From positions 14,221,258 to 14,285,257 of the forward strand of contig CM052354.1 of assembly GCA_028551475.1 (NCBI GenBank): 64,000 nt of DNA. Direction: 5' to 3'. This stretch comes from Casuarina equisetifolia (taxonomy: Eukaryota; Streptophyta; Magnoliopsida; Fagales; Casuarinaceae). The position numbers and the translations under genes were made by a program. The notes below the pieces were generated by a model that was not told where the DNA came from, did not search any database, and saw nothing but the letters and a program-made list of their open reading frames with translations. Shown piece by piece: positions 1 to 11,600 of the stretch. How positions within the stretch are numbered: the stretch's first letter is position 1; each line of letters opens with the position of its first letter.

Positions 1-1486
1 TCCAGAATTATGTCACAACCCATCATATATTGAGCTTGCATAACAACCTAGTCTATAATGTAGTGTGTGACCTATGAGTGAGCCTGCAACCCACCTTCAC
101 GATCCAAAAGCGCGACTTGTTTCTATGTAATCCAAAGGGAATGCACAACCTGTTCTCATGCCTGCAACCTAGCAACCTGTGAACTAGTATAACTTGACTC
201 CTTAATGCATAACCTATGAAGTTGTGTGACCTAGCAACTCGCTCAACCTACTCAATGTCACCCATGACCCACCAATTAAATCTACCATTGCCAACTGCTC
301 CAATGACAATGAAAAGCACATAAATTTATAGATCTTTAAGAGGAGAATAAATATGTGAAGAAAAATCAATGATCCATTGCTTAAAAAGAATTAAATTGAA
401 AAGATTAAGGTGTTCTTCACAACCCATGACCTAATTGATTAAAGGAGAAATTGGAAGCATATTGGAGTGTTTCTAAAGCTAAAATCATGGGGGTTTGTTA
501 AGCAAGAAGTTAATCTACTAATCTAAAACCAACCCACAAGGATTTGCTTCAAGATTGAAAAAGATTTAATGAAGATTCGAGGGAAACCCATATTTTGATT
601 TGTTAACCCGAAATTGCCTCTGTGAGATCCAAATGACTAATTTAACATTTAAACAAAACGATAGCATTTTGGAGCATGATTTTGAAGAGGATTAATATAG
701 ATAGCTAGTCATCTCCTTTTGCTCTTACAAGCACAAAATTAGACAAAGAATGAGGAAAAAGAGAGTTCTAATGGGAAGAAGATGTAATTTGCTTCAGAGA
801 TGTCAAAATGGCTCTTTAGAAGTGAAAGGTTAGTCTTTGTGAAGCTATTTAAGAGCAAAATGCATATTGATATTGGGTGGGATGAAAATCACAGAAAAAC
901 AAGCATCTGTTAAGCGACTCATACTCTTTTCTCAAGCTCATCCAACTCACGAATTTGTTTTTCATTGGGTGACTATATTTTGAGCTTACTACTACTCTTA
1001 CTTACTTGTTAGAGGATCACTTTGTGCTTCAATACATATTGTTATTAAGTTAATTTTTTACAAGTAAATAGTGCTAGGGTTTGAATGAAATTTAGAACTT
1101 TTTTCCAAATCATATTGTAATAGCTTTGTAGCACTTGTTTAAAGCTTTTGAATTGTATATCTTGAAGAAGTTAAGCTTGAAATTTGAAATATTTAGGAGA
1201 GAACTTAAAACTAGGCTTGAGGGGTTGGTATCCCTTGTAATTAATTATGAATTGATTAGAAGAGTGACTCCAACAAGTTGATAGAGTAAGGTGGAGTAGG
1301 TGCCAAGGTGTCTTAGGCTGAACCACCTTTTAAAAATCACTTGTCTTCGTATGATTGCGCTTTATGAATGTTCTATTTATTGTCACAAAATTACTAATTT
1401 CTTCACATTAGAAAAACAAAAAAAAATAATTTTTGAAAAACCTAATTTACCCCCCCTCCCCTCTTAGGTTGCTATAGGATCTAACA
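1..1486 (+). repeat. Copia (SIRE-like) LTR, 3' part
   Basis: The stretch ends in a short C-rich run (1450-1460), then 'cttaggttgctatagg' and a terminal 'ctaaca' at 1486. Around 1285-1345 it has the arrangement GGTGGAGTAGGTG...GCTGAACCACC, followed by 'aaaatcact'. A very similar block is present near the end of the long Copia LTRs at 46270-46380, so I read this as the 3' part of a related LTR on the plus strand. No primer binding site follows 1486, so it is probably a solo or truncated LTR. Its start is not visible. No gene is seen in the first 1.5 kb. Confidence 0.5.
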
Positions 1487-1829
1487 CTTTCTTTCACCTT
1501 TAAAGGGCTTCCTTCCATGTAGTGCTTGTTTACCCATTCTTAGTTATCTATACATGGTAGTACACCATTGTCAACCCAAAATAACTTCTTGCATCTTATT
1601 GTGATCATTGATTCTTCTTTATAAAATCTCATGCACCTAACATTCTTCAATGAAATAGGTAAAAGTGCACATAAAAGCTATTAGGCTAACATGTCTACAA
1701 AAAGCTTTTCTATCTTCATTCTCTTAAAATAGGGAAACTAATGTAAAGCATTCTTCTTTCAAGTGGAGTCTCATAGGCATAATTATTCTTCATTCCTTTT
1801 GTCTTGTTAAAAGTGATGACCTACCTAGG

Positions 1830-2985
1830 GGTTGGTAAGAATTAGGGAACAATGGCCCTCTAACCTAGGTGAATGCACCTAAATTGAATAGTTTTGAAGT
1901 GTTGTTTAGCTACTTTCATGTCTTCTGCTACTTTAACTTTAGTAAGATTCAAACAATCCTTTATGTTGGGTTCATAACTACTTCTACTATATACAATCTA
2001 GTCAAAATCTATCTCCTTAAGTTAATTCATTATAGGTTCTCCTTTCTAGAGATCTATATACTCTAAAAGATCACCCTCATCAACTTGTCATTTGAAAAAA
2101 TAAATGGATGGAGAAAATGAGAAACTATCATTTGTATAGGCTAGACAATACTCACTTAGATTACAAAGAGTTACACATAGTAGTATAGTGTAAGGGGGTC
2201 CTTAGCTGGAACCGTAAGTGTAAGTGTCCTTACATGTGGCTCATCTATGCTTTTTAAGATAATGGCCTAATTATTTCCTATAATCAAAATATTATCAACA
2301 TAAATAAACAAAAGGACAAAAGAACTACTTTAGTTTTGGTGAACAAAGTGCTCTAGTGAACTTTGCTTTTCTTTGATAAGAAGTATGTTTTAACCCATAT
2401 AAGGATTTCTATACTAAGCGCTCCCCCTTGAATGCAAAATCCATGGGAAAGCTCTATATAGACCTTTTTAAAAAAATCTTCATGAAAAATGACATTCTAA
2501 CATCCATTTAAAAAAGAAGGCTAGTAGTAAACAACAACAATGGAGATGATGAGGCAAATAATGACATGCTTATTAATAGAAAAAAAAATGTCCTAGTAAT
2601 CAATTCCTTTTCTTTGATTAATCTAGCTAATATTTCAACTTATAAACCCACTAACAACTAATAGGTTGATGATCAAAAGACAAGGGAACCACGTATCATG
2701 AGTAATTAGCTTTAAGGACAATAAGTTTACCACATATGACAACCACCCATTATTTGGTCTCAATAATGGCTTCCTAAATAATGTATGGTTCAAGGATTAC
2801 AAAAATAGAGGCAATAAATTGTTAGTAATGTGGGTGGTATTAATTGAGAGAAATATATTGGAAGATTGGATAAAGAAAGGTGTAGGAGATAGAAGGTTAG
2901 GTAAGGCATAAGTAGCTTGAGCTCCATATGAGTGATTGGATGACACGACTAAATCACTGCATTGATATGTCATGGTTGCCATCGA
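1830..2985 (-). pseudogene. Decayed Copia pol (hinge and reverse transcriptase)
   Basis: Read on the minus strand, the order matches the Copia region between integrase and reverse transcriptase and the start of RT. At 2600-2990 there is a hinge, then WVYKLKY. About 2500 reads MDVRMSFFMK, matching the family's MDV-SAFLNG. About 2460 reads KVYIELSHGF. About 2410 reads SLYGLKQ. About 2290 reads FIYVDNILII, in place of the YVDDI catalytic box with the second aspartate changed to asparagine. Stops and frameshifts break it throughout, so it cannot encode a protein. RNase H to the left (1490-2250) is too eroded to place. The family assignment is firm; the limits are approximate. Confidence 0.72.
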
Positions 2986-3064
2986 GTTGCCATTTAGGTG
3001 AGTTTGTAGGTGGGGTTAAGAGCTGCCAAAATAGCCTAACCAAAGCCACCCTAAGTTGACAAAA

Positions 3065-4771
3065 TGTTCGGTGAAATTCTACATGTAAGTGTACATGTCG
3101 AACAAGTAATATAATGACAAGTATGAGTATCGTCCTACGAAAACTGATGTTTACTAAACTAACTAATTACTGATGGTGAACAATTTCTGAAGTTTATCTA
3201 GCCAACCAAAATGATAAGACATTGAATAAACAACTAAATTTAACCTAAACTTGATGAACTAAATATGCTAGAGCTTCCAGTTTCATCTAATTACTAGATA
3301 CAAATGTCGATCATCCAAGCAAGCAAGATTAATTTTACTCATGTGATAGCGGAATTTCTTAATTTATTCATTATCTTATGTTTAAGTATAGCAAACTTAC
3401 TTAGCTTACTAACTCACTATATTTCTATCCATTAATTAAATGAACTAAGTGCATTAAGATTTATAAATATTTGAGTTTACACCTAAAGCCACACAAATCA
3501 TATGATATATGTCTATTCATATTAATCTATGGTTGCATATTACAAAAAGTAACTACATGTTATTTCTTATCGGTTTCTAACATGCAAATCATATTATTTA
3601 AGTAATAACTAATCACCTAAAAACATTAAACTCTGTAATATACAACTTCACATTCATAAAATATCTTACAAAATATAAATAATCATAACATTTCTACTTC
3701 ATAATCAAGTTACATTGTAGTTCTAACACAGTAAACTAAAACATGTTATTTACAAACATAAGAACATTGCAAGTAATTAAAAACAACACATTCTGTAATT
3801 TAAAAACATTAAGCTATCACTAAAAATGTCTTCAAATCACACAAAGGTTGCACACATCTACACATCAGGGGGACAAGAAGGTTCTGTCTGAAAAATGGGA
3901 CGAAACAAGGAATACACACGCCGTCAAATGTTTTCGCACACACCATCATGCACTGGTACACTTGTCGTCGTCTGCCACCACACGCTGCCGCCATCCACCA
4001 CCGGTCTTCACAGAAACTTTTGAAAAATGCCAAAGAGTATGTTTGAAGTGCCGATCTGCCAAGAAATCCTTCAAATCCACTCCAAAAATGTGTATATCTA
4101 ACGGAAAAGACAAAGTCGGCGTTCATACTTCTTTGCCAAAAATGGCCATGAATCACACGCAACTGCCACAAAATTGCTAGAAATTGCATAAGGAAGGTAG
4201 ATCCGGTCTCCGCTCATTGGAAAATGCCCAAAACTCGTCGAAAAAGGCTCTTTTAGTGCCAGAGATGGGTTCTCGCCAAAAAAGACACCGGCGGTCGGCT
4301 GTTGCACAACTGTCGCAATCTCTACTAGACTCGCTCTATCGCGCACAGCCAAGTCTCAACGAGTTCCTGCACCTCTCTCTGGTCACTGCTCGATCCTCCT
4401 TTCTTTCTCTTTTTCAGTTTTCTTCCTTTCTCTCTCACGACCCCTCGTGCCGGATAAAAGGCCTGCTATTTTTTTTTTCTTTTTCCTGCCTTGTGGTCTA
4501 CACAATTCATGACTCAAAAGCCTGATCTTTTTACATCCAAAGCCCAATGGCCTGATAAAAGGCCCTCTATTCAGCCCCTCTCCTTCTTCTTTTCTCATTT
4601 TCTTTTGGTTTTGTGCTTCTTTTCTTCATTTTTCTTTTATTTTGGGTTTGCTGCATAAAATAACAAAATATACACAAATATAATTAAATACAAATGTAAT
4701 ATAATAAAAATTATATTAAACATTACCTAAAAGACTAATAATAACTCTATAAAATATAGAGTTATTTGAAA
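3065..4771 (-). repeat. Solo LTR of the LTR-X family (copy 1)
   Basis: The plus strand runs from 'tgttcggtgaaattctacat' at 3065 to a short palindrome 'ataactctat...atagagttat' at 4741-4765. This order is shared with copies at 26320, 29759-38126 (reverse), 40264 and 62875. The candidate target-site duplication is CAAAA at 3060-3064 and 4772-4776, which supports a solo LTR of about 1.7 kb on the minus strand. It lies next to neither a tRNA primer site nor a polypurine tract. Open frames at 3809-4525 lie within LTR sequence, overlap on both strands and differ between copies, so they are not called as genes. The LTR resembles those of Athila/Tat-type Gypsy elements because a copy at 40264 borders an Athila-like gag. 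Confidence 0.75.
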
Positions 4772-4776
4772 CAAAA

Positions 4777-5600
4777 GATCAAGTAATATCAATACCATAA
4801 ACTATGGCTACTAAAGCACTAGAAGGGGTTGTCCTTTGTTAATGCTACTTAGGGAAGGTGACCCGCAAATTAAGGATTAGTTCCAAGCCTTGAATGCAAG
4901 GTAGTCCAATAAGAAATGCCTATTATGGTCTTGTGCCATGTAGGGACCAACAACATAGGGGTGGATATTGTTTGCTAAAAGAGCGACCAATTAGAGTCAT
5001 GCAGTCTCTAGGCATAGGAATAGTTGCATGTGGACTTAGGTTCACTAGGTTTGAGTGTGAGTAACTTTGCTAATCACACATCCATCTGGCTAACAATAGC
5101 CATGAAGTTTATTCCATCTTTAGTTGTAAAATGGGAAAAAGCGTGGGTCGAGAATACTCTATTACAATGTGGAGGGCTCCACTTAGGCGTGAGGAGCAAA
5201 TAAATAAGGAAATGGGCATGTATTAGGTAGTTTTTGAATCTCTTGTATGACCTAAAGTGGTTTTCCTATATTAAAATTCACATCAGTATGACATGTCAAC
5301 ATGGCCATGTTAGCCTCCACTTCATTAACGAGAAGATGACACATGGCTAACCTTAGCCACATGAGCCTTGCATTATAAGACACTAGTGCACTGTCTCTTT
5401 CCCCAAAACTTTTGATCTTTCCTAAATGCACCTGGCCAGAATCAAGTCACCAAAGAACTTCCATTTCGAGCATAAATATGTGTGATCTTCACCATAACTT
5501 CCAAATTGTCAACCAAATGAAGCCACCAACCATGTTGAGAACGAATTTGGGAAAAACCCTAAATCCTTTCAAGATTTGTCTTAATCATAATTCAATTCAT
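4777..5600. other. Unassigned intergenic sequence
   Basis: No conserved coding signal, RNA gene or clear repeat end was recognised on either strand. Short open frames here (for example 5412-5615) have no recognisable domain. The right end grades into the LTR-like sequence of the next feature. Confidence 0.3.
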
Positions 5601-6240
5601 AGATATGTAAATTAGACTTAATTGTATTAGGGTTTTTCTTTTTTTTCCTATGTATTTGAAGGATTCTTATAAATTGGTAATCGATTGTACAATTTGATTA
5701 ATGAAATCAATCATCCCATTTCCAAAGCTAGGGTTTTGTGTTCTTAAGCTAAGTTTATGAAATTCAAAAATTCTGGTGAATTTTCAATTTCAATTTGGTA
5801 TCCAAAGCACTTGGTCACCATCCTTGTTGATCCTATTCTATTTTTCCCACTCCAATGGGCCAAACACAACCCGATTTCTTTCCCAATCCGTTATCCCTGT
5901 TCAAACCAAAAACATCTTAATTCCAGCCACCTCTGTTCATCTTGAAGGACCAAATTATTTGGTCTAGAAAGCTTTCATTCTACCTTATCTCCGAGCTATC
6001 AAATTGCTGCCAATTGTGGATAACTCTCTCCTCTACCTTGCTGAGTATTCTACCACCACTAATGCTGAAGGTTTTATCGTTTAGGTCACCAACTATGATT
6101 ATTTTGAGTGGTTGAAGCACAACAAAACCATGCTTGACTTGCTCCTCAACACGTGCTTAACCAAAGCTAGGGTTTCATGTTCTTGAGCTAAGTCTACAAA
6201 ATTTAAAAATTCTAGTGAATTTTCAATTTCAATTCATTGA
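5600..6240 (+). repeat. Copia scrap: LTR end, primer site and gag start
   Basis: An LTR-like tail (5630-5793, including 'ttaatgaaatcaatca') is followed by 'ttggtatccaaagc' at 5794-5807, a decayed tRNA-Met-type primer binding site. Downstream, 5815-6170 reads in the plus direction like the N-terminal part of a Copia gag: VHLEGPNYLV, stop, KAFILPYLRAIKL, then FEWLKHNKTMLDLLL. A second copy of the roughly 70-bp LTR tail lies at 6165-6236, so the gag scrap sits between two direct repeats. Stops interrupt the frame. The lineage cannot be decided. Confidence 0.5.
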
Positions 6241-7199
6241 TCAATGAAACTATTCTCTTCAACCTAATTATCCATCATCATCTTGCTCTTTTAGCTTTAA
6301 CGCCAACATAGGTAACCCACAGTGGAGGTGAAACAAAAAAACATGGGAAGACTTCAACATGGCTAGTCCAATGAATCATTTTGTGTCCCAAAACCCTATC
6401 AATTAACCTTGGTAGTTTGTGATTTCTATGTATCTCAAAACTTTTACTCCCTAGTTGATCTTTTTCTTTATTTGAAATTCAAGACCTTAGATTCAACTTT
6501 AAAGCTCTATATGAGGAAAATTTTGAAACAAATTTCAAGTCCATTTGAATAGTGCATGAAGTTCCATGAGAAGGGAAACTTTTAGGGCTAAAGTTCATGT
6601 TGAGTGTTAAACGAAAGTTATGGATTTTGTAACTTGGGCAATTCAGGCTTAGCATTGAAAGTTTTTCAGATGACCTAAGAACTATAAGTAAAGCATAACT
6701 CCCATTGCTGAAAAGAATGAATTGAAGTTGCACTTAGCTAGCTTTTTCTTGAGTTATCTCCAATATGAAGTCACGTTCGACCACTCTTTTGTGGAGAAAT
6801 TGATCAGAAAAAAGAGAAAGTAGAGAGGCAAGCATTCTAGTTAGTGCCTGCCGCCCATAGCTTTCCGTGCTCATTGTGATCCCAACATAAAAAAATGCCT
6901 CCCATATGAATGAGCTTTAGTGACACCTCCCAAAGCTTGCAACTGATACACCAGCACCATACAACCCAAGTAAATTACTGTAGTGTATATTAAGTAGTTG
7001 GCTGCACGTGCAATACTTGAGTATATAGAGCGAATATAGAGTGAAAGTAAGGAGTAGCAATATGTAATCATCATTACAGAAAGCTTAGAGCTTCCAATAG
7101 TGTTCGCGGAGCCATTTTAACACTAAAATAAGTAAATCCCACAACCATTTTAACAACACTTGGTGATATACACTATTGTTGGCTTTCCGAAGTTGGTTT
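6241..7199. other. Unassigned sequence downstream of the glycolate oxidase pseudogene
   Basis: This stretch lies 3' of the minus-strand glycolate oxidase stop codon, and its right part probably contains the old 3' untranslated region. No domain, RNA gene or repeat border was recognised. Frames at 6479-6733 and 6871-7074 on the minus strand show no family resemblance. Confidence 0.3.
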
Positions 7200-7391
7200 C
7201 TACAACCTGGGTAGTAGGCGTGGCTGAAGATGGTCCCAGTGAGTTACAATATGATCACGGGTGATTTCATGGAGTGAACGGCAACCACTTAATGCCATTG
7301 TTAGCTCAAACTCCTCCCGCAGCATCTAGAGCACTTTTCTCACACCAACCTTCCCCTCAGTAGCCAATGAGAACACAACAGGTCTTCCAAT
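7200..7391 (-). pseudogene. GLO: GLO exon 11, premature stop
   Basis: It encodes IGRPVVFSLATEGKVGVRKV and Leu, then TAG at 7328-7326, then [20 protein letters not shown]. It ends ...LLPRL and stop at 7202-7200. The premature TAG replaces a codon that is usually Gln (CAG to TAG, C-to-T type). The last three residues, PRL, fit a peroxisomal import signal. Confidence 0.93.
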
Positions 7392-7790
7392 CTGAGGCGC
7401 CCAAGAATTAGAAGAATATAAATCACATACAAACATCCAACTTTCTAATCTGAATTATTCCAAACTACCTCCAACCTATTAGAGGTGTAACAAGAGAGAG
7501 AGGGAAAATGAAGTTCCAAGGCATAAATTTGAAAAGATCTATCTTGTGAAGCATGAATACTCTTATCATAATGCGAGAGCAAGATCAAGTAACTTAAAAC
7601 TTCACTCGACTAGATACACTTCTGTGCTTCAAACTAAGTCCTAAATCCTTCTTATGGATGCATTTCCCTAATGTTTATGAAGATGGCAAACAAAGTTACA
7701 GGAAATATGAGCCCTTACGTCAAAACTTGATCTTTAGGGATATGGTGTACTAGATTGAAAAAAGAAAAAAAAATATGGTGTCATTCTTAC

Positions 7791-7895
7791 AAATATGCCA
7801 GATGCCCCTAATGCCAGTGCTTTGAAAACGTCTATTCCACGATGCATACCACCATCCATGAATATTGGCATCGGTCCTTGCACAGCTTTGACAAC
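7791..7895 (-). pseudogene. GLO: GLO exon 10
   Basis: It encodes [20 protein letters not shown], then [15 protein letters not shown]. This is the FMN phosphate-binding part (DGG..RG and LGAxG). The acceptor TTTAG and donor GTAAG are intact, and the exon is 35 codons in phase. Confidence 0.95.
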
Positions 7896-8497
7896 CTAAA
7901 TAGTAGGAAGGAGACTCTGTTAAGGCTTTGAGCTATTGACCGCGTGACTGGGCCTTCAAGAGTGTAATCGTTCCACGCCTTGAGCCCCTTACCTCGCCAA
8001 CTATCACCTATAGTGTTGAGATCAACTTAGCAAGGAAAGAAACGGGAATAGCAAAAAATTCACTAACATAATCAGAGTTACAAATTGGATTCAAGCTGCT
8101 AAGACTACAGTCGATATCCTTATTTAAACTAAACAGTTGATTCTTATTTGACAAGTTTACCCCCAGATCCCTTATTCTTTTTCCAGCTAATCTAACTACT
8201 ATGCCCCTGGCTGTTCGAATGGCTTCCCAATTACTAGAATCTAGAGTCTTCTTGTACAAGAAGAATCCCTTTTCATTAATCAAGACTACCCTTCTAGCCA
8301 CGTCCGCCCCTTAGCAATTAGACTAGCCGGTCACATCATCTGCTTAACTCGTAGCTGGTAACAGAATCCTGTCTCCTTCTAAAATGTCAAAAAATAGATC
8401 TTCCATTGGAGGGAGATGCCTTTCTTTCTTCTTTTAGTTCTTCTTTTTCCTTCCTTCCTTTCTTTCTTTTTTGGATTAGCTGGATGTATCAATTTGC

Positions 8498-8597
8498 CTA
8501 TCAAGGGCAATGATCATGGCAAGAACATAATCGAGTTGGCGAGCTCTGTGATTGAATATGATAATCCCAGCAGCTCTAGCTTGTATAGATAGCCTTG
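8498..8597 (-). pseudogene. GLO: GLO exon 9, defective donor
   Basis: It encodes [20 protein letters not shown] followed by [13 protein letters not shown]. The catalytic His and following Arg of the family NHGARQLDY motif are kept, but the Gly between them is Arg. The exon end reads ...GATAG|GCAAAT instead of the expected GAG|GT, so the donor is GC rather than GT and one base appears lost. Family placement is secure; the exact end is inferred. Confidence 0.88.
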
Positions 8598-8687
8598 CTG
8601 CATGATACCACAAAGAACTGCTTCAGCATTCTAATAACTTAAATGATGTGAAGAAAGTGAGAAAATATTGAGTTATACTGTCCTTAC

Positions 8688-8757
8688 CATCCTCAGCAGT
8701 GAGTACACCCTAAACTAGAATTGGCAGTTAAGTTATTGTCTGAAGCCATTTCACGTC
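8688..8757 (-). pseudogene. GLO: GLO exon 8, two nonsense codons
   Basis: It reads DVKWLQTIT, stop, LPILV, stop, GVLTAED. Both stops (TAA at 8730-8728 and TAG at 8712-8710) sit where the family has Lys. The second is the conserved Lys of the ILVKG strand, which contacts the flavin. The acceptor GACAG and donor GTAAGG are intact. Confidence 0.93.
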
Positions 8758-8865
8758 CTGTCCAAACCCAGTGAAACTGTATTTTTATGGACAGTCGCCT
8801 TTAAGGGTAGTATATCTTCAAAACCACAGATATCTAAAATATTGTTTCAGTCTTAATAAACCCAA

Positions 8866-9326
8866 TGTCACGGTCTTGGTAGATCCGTGTGGCACCTAGG
8901 TCTCAGCAGAGATCTGGGTCAACCTTTAAGTGTTTAATAAACTACTTGAAAATCCTAAAGGGATAATTTGGTTAGTCCCAAGACAATATGGTAGAGAGGT
9001 TGATCACAGAACAAAGCACACACACAAACATCAGTTTGAATATACATCTTTATTGAACCAGAGAATCATCCAAGTTACAAGCAAGCTAAGCAAACAAGTT
9101 ACAAGCAACTAGACAATACTCCCCATGACCAACTAGGTAGCATTTTATACAAGGGTTGTTGTGTTTACGTTACATGAGAAAATAAGTACGTAACATATGT
9201 ATTGTAGATTACAAAACAAGGCACCACCCAAGTGGATGGCCCATTACAAGGAAAAAACACCAAAGAACAGACAAGCTACATCCTTGGTCGCCTGAGTGCC
9301 TCGGCCCATACTTCCAATCCGGAACA
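8866..9326 (-). repeat. 3' LTR of chromovirus D
   Basis: It runs from 'tgtcacggtcttggtagatc' to 'ccaatccggaaca' on the plus strand, giving TG...CA ends on the minus strand. It is nearly identical to 14022-14469. One clear difference is an extra 'gcaagctaa...' segment near 9080-9100, absent in the other LTR. Confidence 0.92.
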
Positions 9327-9340
9327 ATCTCCCCCACCTA
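9327..9340 (-). other. Polypurine tract of chromovirus D
   Basis: The minus strand reads 'aggtgggggagat' immediately before the LTR start TGTTCC. This is the expected primer site for plus-strand DNA synthesis. Confidence 0.85.
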
Positions 9341-9499
9341 AAACCAGCGACGTCCTCGTCACTGTGCAGGCCACGGGGGTGAGGTTCATCGAGCATTGTC
9401 CTTGGCTCGCCTAACCCCAATGACTCCCGACTCATACTTCCGACCGGTCTTCATCTTCATTGCAAGTCTTCAGTCTTCGAGGGGTGGCGCTCCTACCAC

Positions 9500-10980
9500 T
9501 TCTAGGTATTCATCGATTAAGTTCCTAAATTGCCATAAGTCCTCCTCGTTCTGCCAAGATATCGTTGTCAGGTCGGCCCTTCCACTTGACGCGAAATTGC
9601 CTCTTCAGGACGGATCGCTTCTTGCGGAAGATGCGGTCCCCTACAATTTTTTCCACCTCTCCGTCGAATGATGCCAGCATAGTAGGAGGAGCCTACTTAG
9701 ACTAGTTTCTCTGTAATTCCACCTTGTCAGTGTGGAATGGCTTCAACATACTGACATGAAAAACCGGGTAGATTCTAAGTGTGGTGGGGAGGAGCAACTG
9801 ATAGGCCACCTTCCTAACCTTCTCCATAACTTCAAACAGCCCAACATACTTTCTTACCAAGCCCTCATGGAGAGGTCAATAAGCCTTGTACTGGAACGGG
9901 AGAAACTTCACTAGAACTTGATCTCCAATGTTGTAGGTGGCTGGCCTCCGGTTTACGTCAGCCCACTTCTTTATTCTCTTGACCACCTTGTTTATGTATG
10001 ACTTTGCCAAATCTAAGTTCCTATTCCAGGATCTCGCAATCTTGTGAGCGCTATAACATTGCTTCGATGCTTTGGCTTCTATGGTCGGCGGGGTCAGTGG
10101 CTGCTACCCCGTCACCAACTCAAAAGGGCTCTTGTTGGTCGACTCACTTATCTGTAGATTATAGGAAAACTGGGTTACATCCAAGAGCTTTACCCAATTC
10201 CTCTGATTCTCACCAACAAAGTGCCTCAGATACAACTCCACCAAGCTGTTGACCCTCTCTATCTGCCCATCGGTTTAAGGATGAAAAGCCGTAGAGAACC
10301 TAAGTTCTGAACCTAAGAGACCAAACAGTTCTTTCCAGAGCCGACTAGTGAATCGAGGATCACAGTCGCTCACGATGTTCCGGGGCAACCCCTAGTATTT
10401 CACCACGTGCTTGAAGAAGAGGCGAGTTGCAACTTTTGCAGTGCACTCCATAGGAGCCGATATGAATGTCCCATACTTGGATAGCCAGTCTACCACCGCA
10501 AGGATCGAACAACAGCCATCTGACTTAGGTAAGTAGGTAATGAAGTCCATTGAAATACATTCCCATGGTAGAGTCGGTATTGGCAACGGCTCCAATAGTC
10601 CCGCAGAAGCCCTCTTCTCTAGCTTGTCTTATTGATAGACGAGACAAGTCTTCACAAACAATTCAACTTGATCCCGCATGTCTGGCCAGTAATACGAGGC
10701 TTCCAGAAGAGCCCTCGTCCTCTTTTGTTTAGGGTGTCCTACCCATAACGTATCATGGTGTTCGCTAATGAGTCTTCGATGAAGATTCTGCCACTTCGGC
10801 ACATACAGGCGCCGTCCCTTTGTGTAGAGCGATCCGTCTTCCAGCCAGAATTGCTTTGTCTTCCCTTCTTCTACCAACTGTACTAGTTGCTTAGCCACTA
10901 GATCGTGACTCATCCCTTCCTTCACCAAAGGCATCACATCACTCTCTACTATACTCATCGCTGCAAGTTCCATCTTCTAG
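9500..10980 (-). pseudogene. Chromovirus D integrase and chromodomain
   Basis: The integrase zinc region lies at 10629-10973 (HRRLISEHH, then GHPKQKRTRALL, YYWPDM and TCLVYQ); the second Cys of its CxxC is Tyr, followed by a stop. The catalytic core at 10250-10595 shows WECISMDFITYLPKSDG, VVDWLSKYGTF, a VSDCDPRF segment and a TDGQIERVN segment, so D, D and E positions are present. The C-terminal part near 9700-9800 has YPVFHVSMLKP. A chromodomain follows at about 9500-9675 (EVEKIVGDRIFRKK, then FRVKWKGRPDND), with a stop near its end. Integrase inserts the cDNA and the chromodomain guides it to chromatin in the family. Stops make this copy inactive. Confidence 0.88.
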
Positions 10981-11600
10981 CTAAGAGCATCGGCCACCAC
11001 GTTGCCCTTTCCCGGCTTATAGACCATGGTGTAGTTGAATTCAGCTAGAAAGTCTTGCCATCTAGCTTGCTTAGGTGACAACTTCTTCTGAGTGTAGAAG
11101 AAACTTATGGCTACGTTGTCCATCTAGATCACAAACTGAGAGCCTAGTAGATAGTGGCGCCACGTCCTGAGATAGTGAATAATTACCATCATCTCCTTCT
11201 CTTGAACCATGTACTTACCCTTCACTTCATTCAGTTTCTAACTCTCAAAGGCAATAAGATGTCGGCCTTGCATGAGTACCCCTCCAATGGCATAATCAGA
11301 AACATCAGAGTGTACTTTGAATGGCTTTGAGAAGTCTGGTAGAGCTAGCACTGGTTCCTTAGTCACTGCAGTCTTTAAGTTTTCAAAGGCCTGCTGGCAC
11401 ACCTCCGTCTAATCCCACGGATTGGATTTCTTCAGTAGATCTATCAAAGGGGCTAGCTTTGCAGAGAACCCTGCAATAAAGCGCCAATAATAATTGATTA
11501 GGCCAAGGAAAGATCTCAACTCCTTGACTTTAGAAGGGGCTTCCCAGTCTTGGATGGCTCTTACCTTAGTAGAGTCCATCCTCAGAGTGCCTTAGCTAAT
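10981..11600 (-). pseudogene. Chromovirus D RNase H region
   Basis: On the minus strand, [14 protein letters not shown] and FSAKLAPL mark the RT connection. KPFKVHSDVSDYAIGGVLMQ, then QEKEMMVIIHYLRTWRHYLL and KPGKGNVVADALS match the Ty3-type RNase H. Stops at several points, including 'FVI-stop-MDN' next to the third acidic residue, disrupt it. In the intact family it removes template RNA during reverse transcription. Confidence 0.85.

Noticed and set aside
1869-2066. 65-codon plus-strand frame
   Set aside because: It is antisense to the decayed Copia pol region and has no domain.
3809-4598. Overlapping open frames on both strands, up to 126 codons
   Set aside because: They lie inside LTR-X copy 1, overlap each other, and are not conserved as proteins in the other LTR-X copies.
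8008-8301. 97-codon minus-strand frame in a GLO intron
   Set aside because: It is open by chance between exons 9 and 10, shows no known domain and does not fit the splice phase of the gene.
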